From Metallyticus violacea (taxonomy: Eukaryota; Arthropoda; Insecta; Mantodea; Metallyticidae), in assembly GCA_030762175.1 (NCBI GenBank), contig CM060843.1, forward strand, positions 113,613,369 through 113,677,368: a stretch of 64,000 nt of DNA, read 5' to 3'. Made by a program: the position numbers and the translations under genes. The notes under the pieces are model-generated. The model had not been told where the DNA came from. It did not search any database and was given only the letters and a program-made list of their open reading frames with translations. Each line of letters begins with the position of its first letter. Position 1 is the stretch's first letter. Below are positions 32,952 to 46,901 of this stretch, one piece after another.

Positions 32952-34733
32952 GCTGTTGGTGGCATTATCCTGTCGCATTGTCCAAAACACAAGTCCATCT
33001 CAAACTGCTGGAACCAATTGTTTGGACATTATGTGAGGAGCCTACATTTCCCCTAGATGATATGAATTTCGGTACCAGAGGTCCCATATGCTCATTCATA
33101 TCGAATAACAGTCCGCACCTCCTCCTTAGTCCACAATTGCTCACGTATTTGTTCTCCTTGTTTGTCGGGCACTCACTAATCCGTTTTCCTTTCTTTAAAA
33201 AAAATACTGCGTCAGCATCACTTGTGCGATGAAGGTCACGTCACAAAACAAAAGAGGAATGATGCTTGTGTAGCCACAACACATTTCTAACGAGTGCTTA
33301 GGGAAAACAATTGGAAACTTATTTTCCGACTATCCCTCCTATTATACTCGTATTTATTTACAAAAATATTCTTTTGATTCAGAACTCGAAAAATTAGCTG
33401 TGATAGCAGAAAGTAATGAACAACAGCACTGTGTAAAATTCTTATGGAACAGGTAATAACAGGGCAGTTCTAAAAAGTTTAAAAATAAGATGCTTTTAAC
33501 CGATATTTCTGTCGCTAGAGACACAGATCAAGGTGAACTTAATTTTAACACAAAGAAACCGCAAAACAATAAGACATTAGGCATATTACATAGTAGATTA
33601 TCCTGAAGGTAGCTGATGAAGTACTAAATTCTGGGATCTCCAAACTGCGGCAATGTCTGCTGTTTCAAACTGTGTCCCAGCAAAGTTCAGATGAAGTCTC
33701 AGCCTCCGCCAATGCAAATTTCAGTCAAGGAATTCCTGTCATACACGGACTAGGGAAATTAATCATTTCATCTGATCAAACTATCGAAGGCCAACAAATA
33801 CGGTAAGTAGAGGGACTTTGTCGCCCACAGCTTTCTCTGCTGCCGGCATTTGACGTGAGGGATGACATTTAAATGAACTTTGACAGGAAATTACGCAGGT
33901 TCGAACAAACATGAGAATGTATGTACTTCCCGAGGTGGTTAAAACGACATAATAGCGTCAAGGATTACGTTGGGGTGGAAATGGATTATGCAAGCAAATC
34001 CATCCCGTCACGGACGATATTGGTGCGTGGGAATCCAAACATTTTGTGTACAAATGTCAGTTTCTTGCCTCCTGTTTGCATTACAGCGCTTCAATTTCAC
34101 TATGACGTTTGCGAAACGAATAACTTAACGTTGAATGGAAATGGAATTCTGCACGGAAATGCGGCACATAAATGCTGCAGCTTCTCTTAGAGTTAAAGCG
34201 CTTAAGGGAGCTGGGCTGATCAATAAATACATGTAGATATTCACAGAAAAATTAATTAAGCTGAACACATTGCACTAAAGGAGAATAGCTTGCGCATATT
34301 ATTTGAATCAAGAATCCTAGCTAAAATTAACCATAATAATTGCTGATTTGGTTGGAGAATGTTATGAGTAGGACTCGGAAGTTCTTACTACTAAACTCGA
34401 ATATGCAATTAAGAAACTGAGCATATTTCAACTGCACTATTAATTAAAAACATATGTGTGCTTTCACAGTAGAAATACCAATTTAGAATAATCTAGGTCA
34501 TTCCTTAGTAGCTAAAGCAACAAAGATCTAGTTGCTCATATCCAACGCATTGCCAAGTTTTAAACTGAAAGGATAAGTCTGTTGTTTCTCAAAACACTTC
34601 TGCAATGTGAAAACCTCTCTGCTGTAGGAGGTATTGCAACATTTAATTGCTGTTAAATGCTGCTCAGAGAGAATGGCGATTATCTTAGCGTGATAAACTG
34701 TTTTTCTTTAAGATGTCTAAAAGCATTGCATAT
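32952..34733. other. unassigned stretch
   Basis: 33640-34200 is less AT-rich and includes an 89-codon plus-strand frame (33921-34190) with no motif. Nothing else is recognised. Confidence 0.45.
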
Positions 34734-34744
34734 CTGTTGATAAC

Positions 34745-35003
34745 GCCGCGGGTGGCCGAGATCGTTAAGGCGCGGACTCGTGAGCGGGAGGTCTGGGATT
34801 GAATCTCACCAGGACCGTCTACCCTGACAGGTTTTTTCCAGGTTTTCCTGTCCTCATAAATGGCAAATGCCGGGGAAGTACCCTAAACTTGCCTAGAACA
34901 TTTCCTTCCTTAATAAAAATCCTTTCCCAATATATTTTTTCATCAGTGTGCACCGCCTGTGGTACCTCAGTAATAAATACGGACGTTAAACACCTTCAAA
35001 AAG
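34745..35003 (+). mobile_element. tRNA-derived SINE (SINE-1) with target-site duplication
   Basis: It has an A box GGTGGCCGAGATCGTTAAGG, a B-box region GGGATTGAATCTCACC and a complete body to ACGGACGTTAAACACC. The duplications CTGTTGATAAC (34734-34744) and CTGTTGATTAC (35004-35014) match at 10 of 11 positions. Confidence 0.92.
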
Positions 35004-35014
35004 CTGTTGATTAC

Positions 35015-35401
35015 ACTTAATGATAGTACTAATAGTAATAATCGTTTTAAGATCAAATTACGTAGTTTTTTATTTACTTTTTGTACTGCACTACCAATAA
35101 CGAATTCACAGCATCTTTTTTTCCTTGCTTGAAAAAAAAAAGTTACTGAAAGTTTTAGAAAGTTCGTTCATATCGATTGTCGTTGCTCCTAAAATGACAG
35201 TTCTAAAACCAAGATTATCTTCCAAGTCATGGTCGACAGTATAAATTTTAGTGATGCTTTAGATATGAATGGAATTTAATAATTTTCTAATAAATTGTAA
35301 GCTTATTTGATCTCGAAAGCCGTACGGTAGGCCACCGGCAGGATGTTGGCATGCTGATCAAATGCTCCTGCAATGCTGCCTTCTAAAGGGTGAACGATCC
35401 T
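35015..35401. other. unassigned AT-rich gap
   Basis: No feature is recognised between the SINE-1 and the transposase relic. Confidence 0.5.
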
Positions 35402-35893
35402 TCACGCAGCCGGTTTCTTGGCGTACGATCGGCGTGCGAGACTGGCTGCTGTGTGGGCGGTGCGGGTGACAGGAAGTCCGCTGTAAATATAGTACGGTTT
35501 GTCCGTTAAGTTATTTCTAACATACGTAACATAAAAACTTAAAAGGAAAAGTGAATTACTCACGTATATTGAGCAAGGAGATGCTGGAACTGCCTCTCTT
35601 CGTTGTTCAAGCATTTCTGACACCTGGTAGAAAATTGCCATTATACTCTGCAGTCCCCTCTGAGAAATGGCAGCAATTTCTTGACGAATGTTAGTTTTAA
35701 GTTCATCTAAAGTGTGTACATTTGGGTGTACACTTTCTCTTTTAATGCCCCAGAGACGAAAATCGCAGGGGATTAAATCGAGGAAATCAGAAGATTTCTC
35801 TTGAAATAATCTTACAGCAAGCGCTGATTCTGTACGCACGTATGAATCATACATGAATACTCTTTGGGGAATAGAATACTTGTGCTGCCCCAT
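35402..35893 (-). pseudogene. Tc1/mariner-type transposase, internally deleted in frame
   Basis: The 163-residue frame starts MGQHKYSIPQRVFMYDSYVR, a DUF4817-type helix-turn-helix N terminus. It passes at about residues 30-40 directly into LDLIPCDFRLWGIKRE and LDELKTNIRQEIAAI, the end of the DDE catalytic domain and the C-terminal helix. About 200 residues that normally lie between, with the first catalytic residues, are missing, yet the frame stays open. The last ~50 residues after VPASPC are probably read-through into non-coding DNA. It differs in sequence from the three DD41D copies, so it is a second family. No terminal inverted repeats were found. Confidence 0.8.
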
Positions 35894-38251
35894 TTCACTT
35901 TATACACCTTCACTCAATTTGCCCTTAACTACTATGTACACTTTTCTCAAACTATTCCTATTTTTTGCTTTTATTTTTTATATAAAAATCTACAAATGGT
36001 AAAATATCATTATATACCTTATATTTGTCATTTCACATTAATGCACATTATTCATATCTACTTATTATGTTCAATAAAGCCAATTCTTATTGTAATTTGT
36101 GATTTAATTGAAATTTACATAATTATAATTTTAAATTAATAAATGTAACAAGGCATTATTTTTCTCTTCCGTTTCAGAAAAAAAAAACCTATATATTCAT
36201 ATTAGAGCCCCGGACCTTCAGCGTGCACAGTGCAGCACTTGTCATAACACGCCGAGAGACATATAGTAACCAATTCGGCCGAAGCCGATACGACGCAGGG
36301 GACAGTATTTACGGAATAGCACCGGAATTGATTGAAAACTTAAGTTCCGACCGAAACATATTCGTGCATCTTCAGAGCAAGATTGTAGGTCAAAGGCCTT
36401 ACTAAAAAGTTCTTAAATACAAGAGCCGGATTTGAAAAACCTCTAGTCACCAATTTAGTGCTCTCTCAAGACCCCACACTTTTGATTAGTGATTATGTAT
36501 ACTTACTAAATATTCTGATTAAGGTAATGTAAACAGTATTCTTAACCTACACTCTTTCCACCTGACTGTGGCAATACTTCATAAGTCGAATTATACGAAC
36601 ATCTGATCATTAAAAATAAAGTATTATAATTATGAAACTCTAATTAAAGCATTTAGAAGGCCAGTTTTCCCATTAAGTTGTTTAACTGGGTTTCATTCAC
36701 TTTTACATCCTAATACAATGACAGAAAAAATTTGAAAACCGTAATCTCTTTGTACCTTTGTATATTATGTGCGTAATATAATATTTTCCTCTTTGTACCT
36801 CAGCAATAATTATAACTATCATTAATCCAAATAAACATCAAAGCAAGCAACCACCATACTGACTGTAATAAACAACGCCGCAACGTGTGTCAAACACTCC
36901 GCGTGTGTTCTACCACTATTTCCTGGCTTTTGCCTTTGAAACAAAGTTTTCACAGAATTAAGCGTGAACATTCCAAACTAGGTTGAAATATTTTTACGAT
37001 ACTCACGTAAAACCGTTTTTATTATGAAATTTCTATTCTAGCTCCAGGAAATTCCTTTTATTTTCCTTAAACATAAGATGCGTATGTAATAATACCATTA
37101 ATTAAATTAAGACAGATACTGGTCAGTGCTTCATACGTGAAACGCTTCCAGAGATCTTATTTGGAATTTAGAGTTGAAAAGGCATTGATGTTAAGCAAAT
37201 GTGAAGTCAAGCCACGATTCTTAAAAACTGCATACCGTAATCTATAGATATATGGTTGTAATATTAGCATACATTTCTTTCGTCTTCCCCACGCGCGATG
37301 CAATTAGAATATGAAACGGTTTTATTGGCTTCAGATGATATATGTTAAAAGAACTGTTCATATTTCAGCCTATACAGATACATCCGAAAGATAGTATTGT
37401 TTAAGAGAGTTTTAAGATCGTAATATTTTTATCATTCCAGTGAAGAACAAATTACATTGTAAGCATAAACCTTTGGACAGGAACTTTCTTAATCTCATAG
37501 CTACGTAATTCCAGGCATTAAGAGCATCAGTCCTGTTTTAACATTATGTTACACTCTGTCGAGGAAGAAGCTATTGCCACGTTCCCCCTGCAGAACTTTT
37601 CCCAGCCTTAGGAATATATTTCGTCGTAATTTGCTTACAAACTAATCGTCTCTACCATTGCCAAAATTCCAAATTTAATGCCTGTATTTTCAACACTCTA
37701 TCACTTCATAGTTCCAATTCAAGCAAATATTTCACAATTACATCGTTTTCTAACTACGCCTTCAATAATGTTATCGAATTGGCCTATACAATTGTTTTCC
37801 TTCGTATGACCAATCGCAGACTGTCTGTTAATGTGAAGTCGCCTCTGCCGGTTGGACAGTATTGCCCTAAAGCATAATAAAAAGTTTATGAATTATTCAT
37901 TTTAACATCTATTCATATCCTGTTCACTAACGCTCCTGAAAGTAGCTTTAGAGACAGGGAGATGGCTGCCGTTTTTCTGCATAAAGCGCGTATTTCATTA
38001 GACTTTAGTATTACCTTTTACTTTTTTTTTTTTTTTTTTTAGATTTGTGTTTTTTGCCCAGTGTAACGCCTACCTTCTCCTGGATATCTATCACTTTTGC
38101 TTTTTGCTAAAGCTCGGTTCCCTCTCCCATGTACCTTCCAATAGTTCTGGATGACTAATCGAACTTTCAGAGCAGACATAGTGACTTTTTTGTGTGGTAT
38201 TAAAGAGGTGACCTGAACACTGCGAAGAAGAATATTTAGAAGTGTTAATTG
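35894..38251. other. AT-rich non-coding stretch
   Basis: It holds a poly-T run at about 38024-38040. The patch 36200-36400 is GC-richer and unassigned. No gene is recognised. Confidence 0.5.
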
Positions 38252-38616
38252 TGTGCCTATTTTCACTGTTACTGTTTTTACGTGTACTTCACAAATTTTA
38301 ACGAACCTTACATGTACTACTCTTAAGAGCACTTTCTGTGTTTTCTGTGTCACCATTTGGTATTAAATAATGTTTAACTGCCGTCTTGTGTGTTTCGTGA
38401 TTGCTGTTTGTGTTAAATATATTGATGTATTTTATGTCAATATTTTATTTTTTGCTTTATGCTTTTGACATTTATAGGTTTTCCTCTAGTATTCTAGAAG
38501 TTATCTGTACACTGTGAAAATGGATAATTAGCTATTAGAAATATGTGAATCATATGTCTATTTACGTTGTTACTATTTTTCAATGTAGTTCACAATTTTA
38601 ACGAACCTTATATACA
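38252..38616. repeat. ~65-bp direct repeat, 300 bp apart
   Basis: The block at 38252-38315 (CTATTTTCACTGTTACTG to TTTTAACGAACCTTACAT) recurs at 38552-38616 (CTATTTACGTTGTTACTA to TTTTAACGAACCTTATAT). It is a diverged local duplication of unknown origin. Confidence 0.75.
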
Positions 38617-39522
38617 TACATATTGTGTGCATGTATATATGGTCGTTGTACTTTATTTATATCTACTTTTTTCATTCTTATTTTGTAGCTATTTTAGATA
38701 TATTGTTCCGAGTATTCTTGCTCAAGCTCCAATATCTTTTATGACTGGTTGAGAAGTGGAAGAGAAGGCTAGCGACGTATGTCGGGAGAGAGGGCTTTAT
38801 CTGCCAAGTAAAACATTACGCACTGCATGTGTATCGTCTATTCAAATACTTAGGATTGGGCTCATTGTCGTTGCATTAAGGAAAACAGAATATTAATATT
38901 TGCGTTGTCAGCACATTCCTCTGACAAGCCTGAATAGCTATCTCTCCAGCTCCCAGTAACATATTATTTTTGATTTTTAGATATTCAGGTTGTACTATCT
39001 AGCGCCTATAATTCATGAGCACATGTTAAATGTTTTGTTGTTTTTTATACCTATACTTATATGTGCAACTAACGGTAAATGTAATAAAGCTACCATAAGC
39101 ATTGTGAAAGTGTTTTTTAATGTCCATAAGAGCGTTCTGAAAGTTCAGGGGCATCCACCAATACTGTAAGAGAAGAACAACTGCTGGACACCCTCCACCA
39201 ATCAGTATCACAGAAATAAAACAAAATTAAAAAAAGTAAATAAAAAAAACCCCACGAGCATCCACCGCATGTTGAAGTGAGTTCATTAGAAAAGCTACAG
39301 TCCATACCTACTCTCTCAGTGAAGATGACCCTTATCAGAGTGTTGAATCTTGTGAATGATACAACGTTTCCAATCGTGTAGAGCAATGACTGTGGAACCT
39401 ACTAGAGTGGTATATATTGTCACTGCGAACAGTTAATGCACTTGCTGCACGAGTCGTCGACTCACTTGTTGAAAATATTTGCTGTAGTGCAGATATTTAC
39501 TTCTAGCAAGATGGTACCAACA
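38617..39522. other. unassigned stretch
   Basis: 39110-39520 is less AT-rich. A reading near 39490 gives QDG after a stop, as in transposase cores, but nothing around supports it. Confidence 0.4.
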
Positions 39523-39761
39523 TGATACGGGTGGCAGAGGTCGTTAAAGCGTGGGCTCGTGAGCGGGAGGTCTGGGGTTCGAATCCCGCCAGTATCGTCC
39601 TCCCTGACTGATGTTTATTCCAGGTTTTCCTCAGTCCTCATAAATGAGAAATGTCGGGAAGGCACCCCTTAACTTAGGTCTAGAACGTTTCCTTCCTTGA
39701 AAAATCTTTGCCCAATATATCAATTAATCTCATATATCATCAGTGTCCACCACCTAAGCCT
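39523..39761 (+). mobile_element. tRNA-derived SINE (SINE-1), 3' end replaced
   Basis: The head (GGTGGCAGAGGTCGTTAAAG, GGTTCGAATCCCGCC) and the body up to CATCAGTGTCCACCACCTAA are clear. The expected CTGTGGTGCCTCAGTAGTA and GGGCGTTAAACAC tail is then absent and unrelated sequence follows. It is either a deletion or a truncated copy. No target duplication was found. Confidence 0.87.
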
Positions 39762-40655
39762 TTATCTCGATTGCGAACATGTAGATTGGGCGTATATTTA
39801 TCAGTATTATGGTGTAAAACCAGCAAAAGTGATTGATTGAAAAAGTAAATTCAGCGATAGTGTCTTGCAATTTCAATTGCATTTATTCGTAATGTTTCCA
39901 CATCCATTGGTTAGCAGTGTCTGGAAAACGCTGGTAATCATTTGAACATCGAATCGCAGGCACTAGATTAGACTAATGTTCTGTAATTTAAATCATTAAA
40001 ATTGTATCTATCTTTATAAAAACAAAATTTACTGTCACTCAAAATATGATTGCATTTTTGCGACATTCTATATATGACAGTTTTTTTTTTAGTATATAAC
40101 GCTTGCTTCTACATAAGAGTGGGATGACAATAGTTTCATTCTGACGCCTAAATATTTCATAATCACCAGTCATTATTATATAACCATATAATCTTCGTAC
40201 CTTACTACGAACCTTCTTATTCGCTGGAAAATATATTGTACTACAAAACAACGGTAGAAAACAAATCACTTATGGATACTAGTATTCTTATCGATAGTTG
40301 GAAGCAGATATCTCTCAGATCAGAATTGGGCTATGGGGAAAAGCAACTCCATATCATTAAGAATAAAACTGGTTCCCACGACGGACTATAATGAGTGTAA
40401 AGCATTGTTAAATAATGCTCTCAGATAATGCTATAAATCTATATTTATAATTTTGGAGCGTGAAGTTTTAGCAGTGATGTTTAGTTTATAATTAGTAACT
40501 TTGTATGGAGAATATTATATAAAAAGGGATTTGTGTGTAATATTTTATGTCCCATTCACTTTTTATTTCATGAGTCAATATTAGCAGAAAAAGATTAAAA
40601 AACTATGCTAGTGTTATATAGTAATCTAAAGATGTCCACCTTAGTAAAAGGCAAC
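39762..40655. other. AT-rich non-coding stretch
   Basis: I recognise no feature here. Confidence 0.5.
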
Positions 40656-40662
40656 AGAGAGA

Positions 40663-40708
<46 letters not shown>
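40656..40708. repeat. (GA)n microsatellite
   Basis: A 53-bp GA run with one GACAGA interruption near 40672-40676. Confidence 0.96.
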
Positions 40709-40711
<3 letters not shown>

Positions 40712-43700
40712 CTTTAGGAGATATGAGTTGAAGTTTTTTTTAAGTGGTCGACTCTAATTTCTCCCCCTTTTTTTTCTCTCTGTGAGTGCGTTTATGTCTG
40801 TATGAGTGTATGCGTAAATAAACTGATCTTAGTATGTGGGAAGAGTACAAAAACTTTTCAACTTAAACCTTAAAATTCATGCTAAGCATTTGTATTTTAA
40901 TGGTGAGGTGAGGAGATTAGGCATAAATTAACTCATTATTTGAGACCATGATCTTACTATATACTTCAGAAAATATTCCTTGGCATGTTTTTTCATATTG
41001 CTATCCATGTTATATTTATGCGCCTCAAAGCTCTAAAGCTTCAAAGACTGAACGAATTTTTTTCTTATTTGATAATGGTCCTAACCTTACTTTAGTCAAG
41101 TACCGCCAACAAAGGAACAGAGGGAGAGAAAGTAAGAAAGAGGAGTACTAAGGGTTAAAACGTTATTATTCGGAGTTTTCGTTTCCTAATTCTTTCCACT
41201 TTTTTATTCTTGTTCTTGTGTGCCAGTCAACATACCACTGACTGCTATGGATGTAGAGGGGATGATGAATGGTTTAGAACGCCGGAGTTGTGAGTAATAT
41301 AACAAGGGAAGTAGCTCAAGAAGGAAGTGTCTTATACATAAATTACTCAGGAACAAACTTTTCATTTAAATACTTGAAAAACAGACACTTCCGAGGCAAC
41401 TGGTGAATATAGGGAGCTTTATCTTATGTAGCTACAATAGATACCACGAGAATAGTTCTGAAACTCATAAAGTACCTTCCCAGAAGGGAGGTAGTGTGCT
41501 CAAGGAACAAAGGTCTGGTCGATCACAGGAATCATATCGTATATCTATGCAAATACAGCGCGCATTAATTCTGTTTAGAATTAGCGAGCAGGGAAGAACT
41601 GGCTAATCATATTAATGCATTGTAAAGGTATAACTACTGCATATGCTCGAAAATTATAGCTCCTTAATATTAGTTCATATTGTAATTATTATTAAGATTA
41701 ATTTTTAATGTAAATATCTGAGCACATAGGAATATTTTGTGCATATTGGAGAAAGGTGGAAGTATTGTATTCATTTTTCGTGTTCTATTATTATTATTAT
41801 TATTATTGTGATGGCTGAAAGACTTGCAGGAAAGCCTTTTTGCAAGAGCTATTGTATTATATGTTTAAGGAAAGGTTTGTTGGCGGTTGACCTAGGGGAA
41901 GCAGGTAGTGGAAAGAGACAGAGATAGACTAAGAATTGATACTTTTCACCTATGTGTGAATACTTTAGAGCGAACATTGCCGGCATATGGTAAAAGGGCC
42001 ATTTCCACCTTCAGGGTAACAGCTACGTTGTTTATCTAACGGAACAAGTGAGACAAAGGGAGGTGCGCCACACGTAGGAAATACAGCTTTCTGAGAACGT
42101 ATCGAAGATGATAGATATGAAATAATATAGGACACATTAAAGGGCATCACCGCAAAAATAACATTTTCATAGGAAACAGAAATAGCAAACGTACGTTGTC
42201 TATGAGAACCTTATACGATCCAAATATGGCTAAGGGAGGAAAGAGACATCACTTTAGAATTCAGTATATAAGGAAAAGGCCGAAATTTATGACAAGTGGT
42301 TTCTAGGAAATTCAGGTTTGTGGGAAATGGTGAATGTCAGTAACGGGAAAGTAATTTTAACCAAAGACCATAGCATAAAAATAAGCGAATGAGAACTTAG
42401 CTACATAATAAATATTTTAAGATGGACAATAGTGAATAGAATAAGTCGGGAATAAAGTAATAAATGAGGGATTTTAATTTAGCGAGGGGCGTGGCGATAA
42501 TATAGAAAAAAAAAGGGGGATGTCAGAGGAGTGAAGGGAGTAGTGAGTAAGAAAGAATTCGAAGTCAGGGGGTAACAATCAGTAAGAGGGCTCAAGAGTT
42601 GTCTAATAATCAGGAGCTAGAAAAAGTGATAGCTAGAACTCAGGTCTCCGTGGACAGTCCGACCTATAATGAGAAAATATTACATATGAAATAAATAGTG
42701 AGATACAGAAAATGCCGTGTGTTCTTCTCTGTGGCTGGTGTTCGAAACCTTCTGTTCCGTTGGCCTTAACGGGTCACAAAATATCCAGTAAGCAAACCCT
42801 GAGATCCCAATATCCATAACAAAAACCTTCGTCAAACGGAGCACCAATAAAGGGCATTGTAACAACAAAATAATACAATAATTCATCCAACCTATGAAAA
42901 TTACGCCCCGCATCCGAATACTTCTTCATGCTTAACGGCATCAAATAAAGTACATTCACTAAGAAAAATAAGAAATGCCCACTTGAACATATGGAATTAT
43001 ACAGCAGCAGGTATAAGAATTTAATTATATTCAAAATAAACTAAGAATATCGGCAAATAAAACTTAGCAATATTTCCGATAACCTCATTTTGTTCGTTGC
43101 AAGCTAGCTCACACATCGCGCTTTTGTGAACCTGTCAATATATATATTTAATTATATCTGATGTTCCACTCATACTCGCTAAATAATTTCCCCTATAGCT
43201 TTTAAAGTAATGATCATATCTCACTCAAATGTGGCATTGATTTACCTTGATGTATGAAAAGCATGGCCAAGTGGCAGCGCTACTCTCTAATCCGTTTAAG
43301 TAGCGTGAAGGCTGGTTTCCGGAAGAACATGTTAATCACTGCAAACAACCAAAACTGCACGCATATCACATACTACTGACAAGGAACATGTCAATACATC
43401 ATATCGAAACATACCTCAACAATTTTCCTGTGTCACCTATGTGCTATAAGTAGTCCGTGTTCTAAAATTGAGCTGCTGTTTTCAACTAGAAGCACCTGAG
43501 ATCTAAACTGGAAAATGTCGTGTAGATGCAGTGGAAGAGTAGGAATTGGATATCCCTTAACTGAAGCCGGGCTTTCCGGATGAACGGAGGCGATCGACTG
43601 CCCCGTCCTGCAGGGACGAAAGCAAAACAAAAGTGACTGGTTTTGATGCATTGATAAAAATAAAAGTTCTTTCGGCACCATGCACAACAAATAATCGCGT

Positions 43701-43824
43701 CATTTTCACATTCTTATAATTGCCGCGTGTACCCAACCAGCTTACTTCGAATAAGCAACAATTGCGTAAACGCATTTTTTTCAGAGCCGCTGATAATAAA
43801 CTTAAAAAAAATTCTCTATCATGC
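40709..43824. other. unassigned stretch
   Basis: 41.2-42.6 kb is purine-rich on the plus strand and has scattered short frames, one reading AVDLGEAGSGKRQR near 41880-41925. It looks faintly like a LINE tail but is not supported by neighbours. An (ATT)n tract lies near 41788-41806. No gene is recognised. Confidence 0.4.
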
Positions 43825-43980
43825 CACACCAATAATATTTTACCTTGAGCCAATGGCAGTCTAGGGTTTAACAACAGACATACATACTCCATATGGAGTC
43901 CGAAGTCACATTTTTTCTCTGTCTTAGCGCACCAATAATACTTTAGCTTCGGTCAATAACAGTCTAGGATTAACAGCAGA
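43825..43980. repeat. tandem pair of ~53-bp repeats, unit spacing ~103 bp
   Basis: CACACCAATAATATTTTACC to GTCTAGGGTTTAACAACAGA (43825-43880) is repeated as CGCACCAATAATACTTTAGC to GTCTAGGATTAACAGCAGA (43928-43980). The same opening is found at 1637-1656. A 14-bp perfect palindrome, ACTCCATATGGAGT (43886-43899), lies between the units. Confidence 0.75.
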
Positions 43981-46864
43981 TAAAAGTTCAACTGTGGGAG
44001 AGTTTATCAGGGCTATTGTTGGGATATCGAGAAATTGCCATTATCAAAAGTTTGCCGCCTCTTTTGATACCAGCTGGGTATACGATGTGCGCGGCAATAA
44101 TACCTGTTATGCACATGCGAACGAAAGACTGTCAACTGTCAGGATTATCCAGTTCCTTCTCTACAGTAGCATGTTATGCTTCCCATATGTTTCAAGTATT
44201 TGTCAACTAATTTTAGTGTGCTTGCAGTTGTTTCGGTAACTCATTATTAGAACATTGACATCTTATAGCACATAGATGACAGGAAAATTGTTGAAATATG
44301 TTTCGAAATGAGTGCAGTGACATGTTCCTCGTGAGCAAAAATTGAAATCTCTCGACGAACAGAAGAGACTCAGTTACTGCCGCTGGTTTCAGCAGTTTGT
44401 CAAATTCATATAGTAGAATGCAGCATTAATTTTGCATTTTATTTACTGCGATTATCCTCTCACCATGTAATTGTGGTTTTTCGATTTATATCTAGGTTTA
44501 ACATTTAATTCTATAAGCATTATGAATGCTCTTTCATTAAAATATTCGTATTGCTAATTATTCATTTTATAATAATTATATAATTATTTCTCTTTACTTT
44601 GTATATTCGGGTGGTAGCGTAGGAACTCGACATGTCTCATAATATTTTGTTTCTCAATGAATGTTTCAGCTTTCAGATTTTGTTAAATGTGTAAATACTT
44701 CTGAGATAAAATCTAAAACGTTCACTATTGCAGCTGTCAGCACTACCAGCACAACCACATTTTTTTAACCCTAAACCATTTCATTCTTTTTGCTAGCACT
44801 GTCGCCACTTTTTCCTACTTTTTCTTCATTCATTGAGCGAGAAAAAAAAATTATGAAACAACTAAGTAAACACTTTTTTCTGTAATTACGCATTCTGTTT
44901 TCAGTAATAATTTTTTTAAAGATTGTCGTAGCATAGCATTCAATTGATGACAGCGTTTCATTAGTGAAAATATTTTAATGATTTAATTGTTACTATGGTG
45001 TAAAATTTCCAGCGGTAAATCCATCTTCAACACCAATAATAATAAGCAAAGGAACTAAATGATATTCTTGGACACAAAGACGTAGTAAATATAAAAAGAA
45101 TTATATTCATTACAAAATTGACTTTGATATTAATTTTATGTTATCAATATCCTTTTAAATTATGGTATACAAAAAGAACTTATCTGGTTTATAATGTTAC
45201 GGGCAGGTGTATATTTGTTAATTCGTTTGGGTGTTTTCCTGCAGATTTGTTGCATCTTTTATTGGTAGTTTCTGTTTCTTATTTATTTTAACCACTTCCT
45301 TGAATTGATTATATAATTGGATTATGTTCAAATGGTTTATTTATTTTATTTGATTTCGTAAATAACAAAAATATCGCTTTGATCGTTTTTGTCATGTGGC
45401 AAGCATAACCCTATGAATGAATAACATAATATACTAGTTTAACATTACCTATCCAGAAAGCAAAGCTGAAATGGTGTACTAGAATGTTTTGCATGTCCAA
45501 ACTATTGTATCCAGCTATAAAAATCCATTTTTCTTAAACTGTCTGTATCCATGCAAACTTTCTCCATAATTTGTTGTAGTTCATATTACCTAAACAAAAC
45601 TTTGTTCGACAGTTTGAGCGGAATGCCAGACCATTCCACTCGTGGCTTTTAGGAAACTGAACATTGGCCAACTTCAGTTCACTGATTACTTATTGCATTA
45701 GTCAGCCTTTCAATCACCACTTGCAGTTTCCTTGAGTTAAGCTCAAGCATTTATTTAACCTTATGTAAGCCAACTTCCCAAGTGGGCACTCTGGCAAAAC
45801 TCAATGTTTGCTCGTCTTGTTTACAGAGGACTTTAACTAAAACGAGAAATCATTTACAGTGTTCCGTCTAAACAGTTAATCTGCGAGGTAAAGAAATTAA
45901 CTTGGACAAAGTTTGCAGCTACGGTTTTCAGCAACTTAAGAGTGGCGTGAATTAAATGCTAACTTGTCGCTAAAACGCAGGCTAGCAGCTAATTCTGCAG
46001 GTGAACTTGAAAAGAACCGCTCTTAGTACTAAACGTGCAATCGAAGGTTGAAAGGCAAAGGTTTCCAAAAACTGATAGCTTTGAAAAAAACAAAGTGGGA
46101 ATTCAGCATACTTACCACCACAACCCCAACTATCCCCACCGCCATCATTACTAAGATCATTTCATGAATATGCAGGATATTACTTGGCAAATCTCTGGGG
46201 AATTAATGCAGAATCAAACTGAAAAAAGTTCATATAAGCAAATAATGAAATTATTTTAGTTTTTAGTTAATATTTTTGCCCACGTTTCTATATAAAGTGC
46301 TCAAAATGCAGACTATAAGTTCTTATATAGGCATTCAAGCAGCACATATGAAATGCCTTACCTATATATTCCAAATGTATGCCATATCTGCTGATAGTCT
46401 AGTTCGATACGCTGGCGAAGAATTTCCACTTGCCAATGGGCAATGAAGACACAAAGGTATTTAAATTGTCTTTAAATTAAATTTAAAATGTAGTGAGGCC
46501 ACAAGAATGAGCAGGCCAGGATTATTCCCCAGCACCTGTCCATTTATTTTGGAATTGCTGACTTAGGATTGCCATAGCCGCACGAGAGAATGAGACAATG
46601 GACCACATACGGCTTATCAAATTTAATAAAACTGCTTCCAACAAAACATATGATTACAGTCTAATGCTTCTGATAATAAATCATGATTACTTTTTCTCCA
46701 ATTATTCGAACCCATACATTAATGACAAACTGTTGTTGATACCTTGTTTACAAAATTTCATGGAAATTTGTTTAAGATCACAAATAAATACTTTGAAAGT
46801 TATGCATTCAATTCTATGGCAACTCTATGGCAACTTTGGTATATGACAAATGAATTTGACAAAG
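43981..46864. other. AT-rich non-coding stretch
   Basis: No gene or repeat family is recognised. 45.6-46.1 kb is somewhat less AT-rich. Confidence 0.5.
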
Positions 46865-46901
46865 AAAGGAAGGAAGGAAGGAAGGAAGGAAGGAAGGAAG
46901 A
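46865..46901. repeat. (GGAA)n microsatellite
   Basis: About nine GGAA/AAGG units. Confidence 0.96.

Noticed and set aside
34745..34820. SINE-1 head as a functional tRNA gene
   Set aside because: The anticodon and acceptor arms do not form a cloverleaf, and the head is always joined to the same SINE body.
39400..39520. Transposase fragment reading QDG
   Set aside because: Only three residues match, after a stop, with no other catalytic blocks nearby.
41739..41927. LINE tail reading AVDLGEAGSGKRQR
   Set aside because: Weak resemblance to a post-RT segment, with no second block in the right place.
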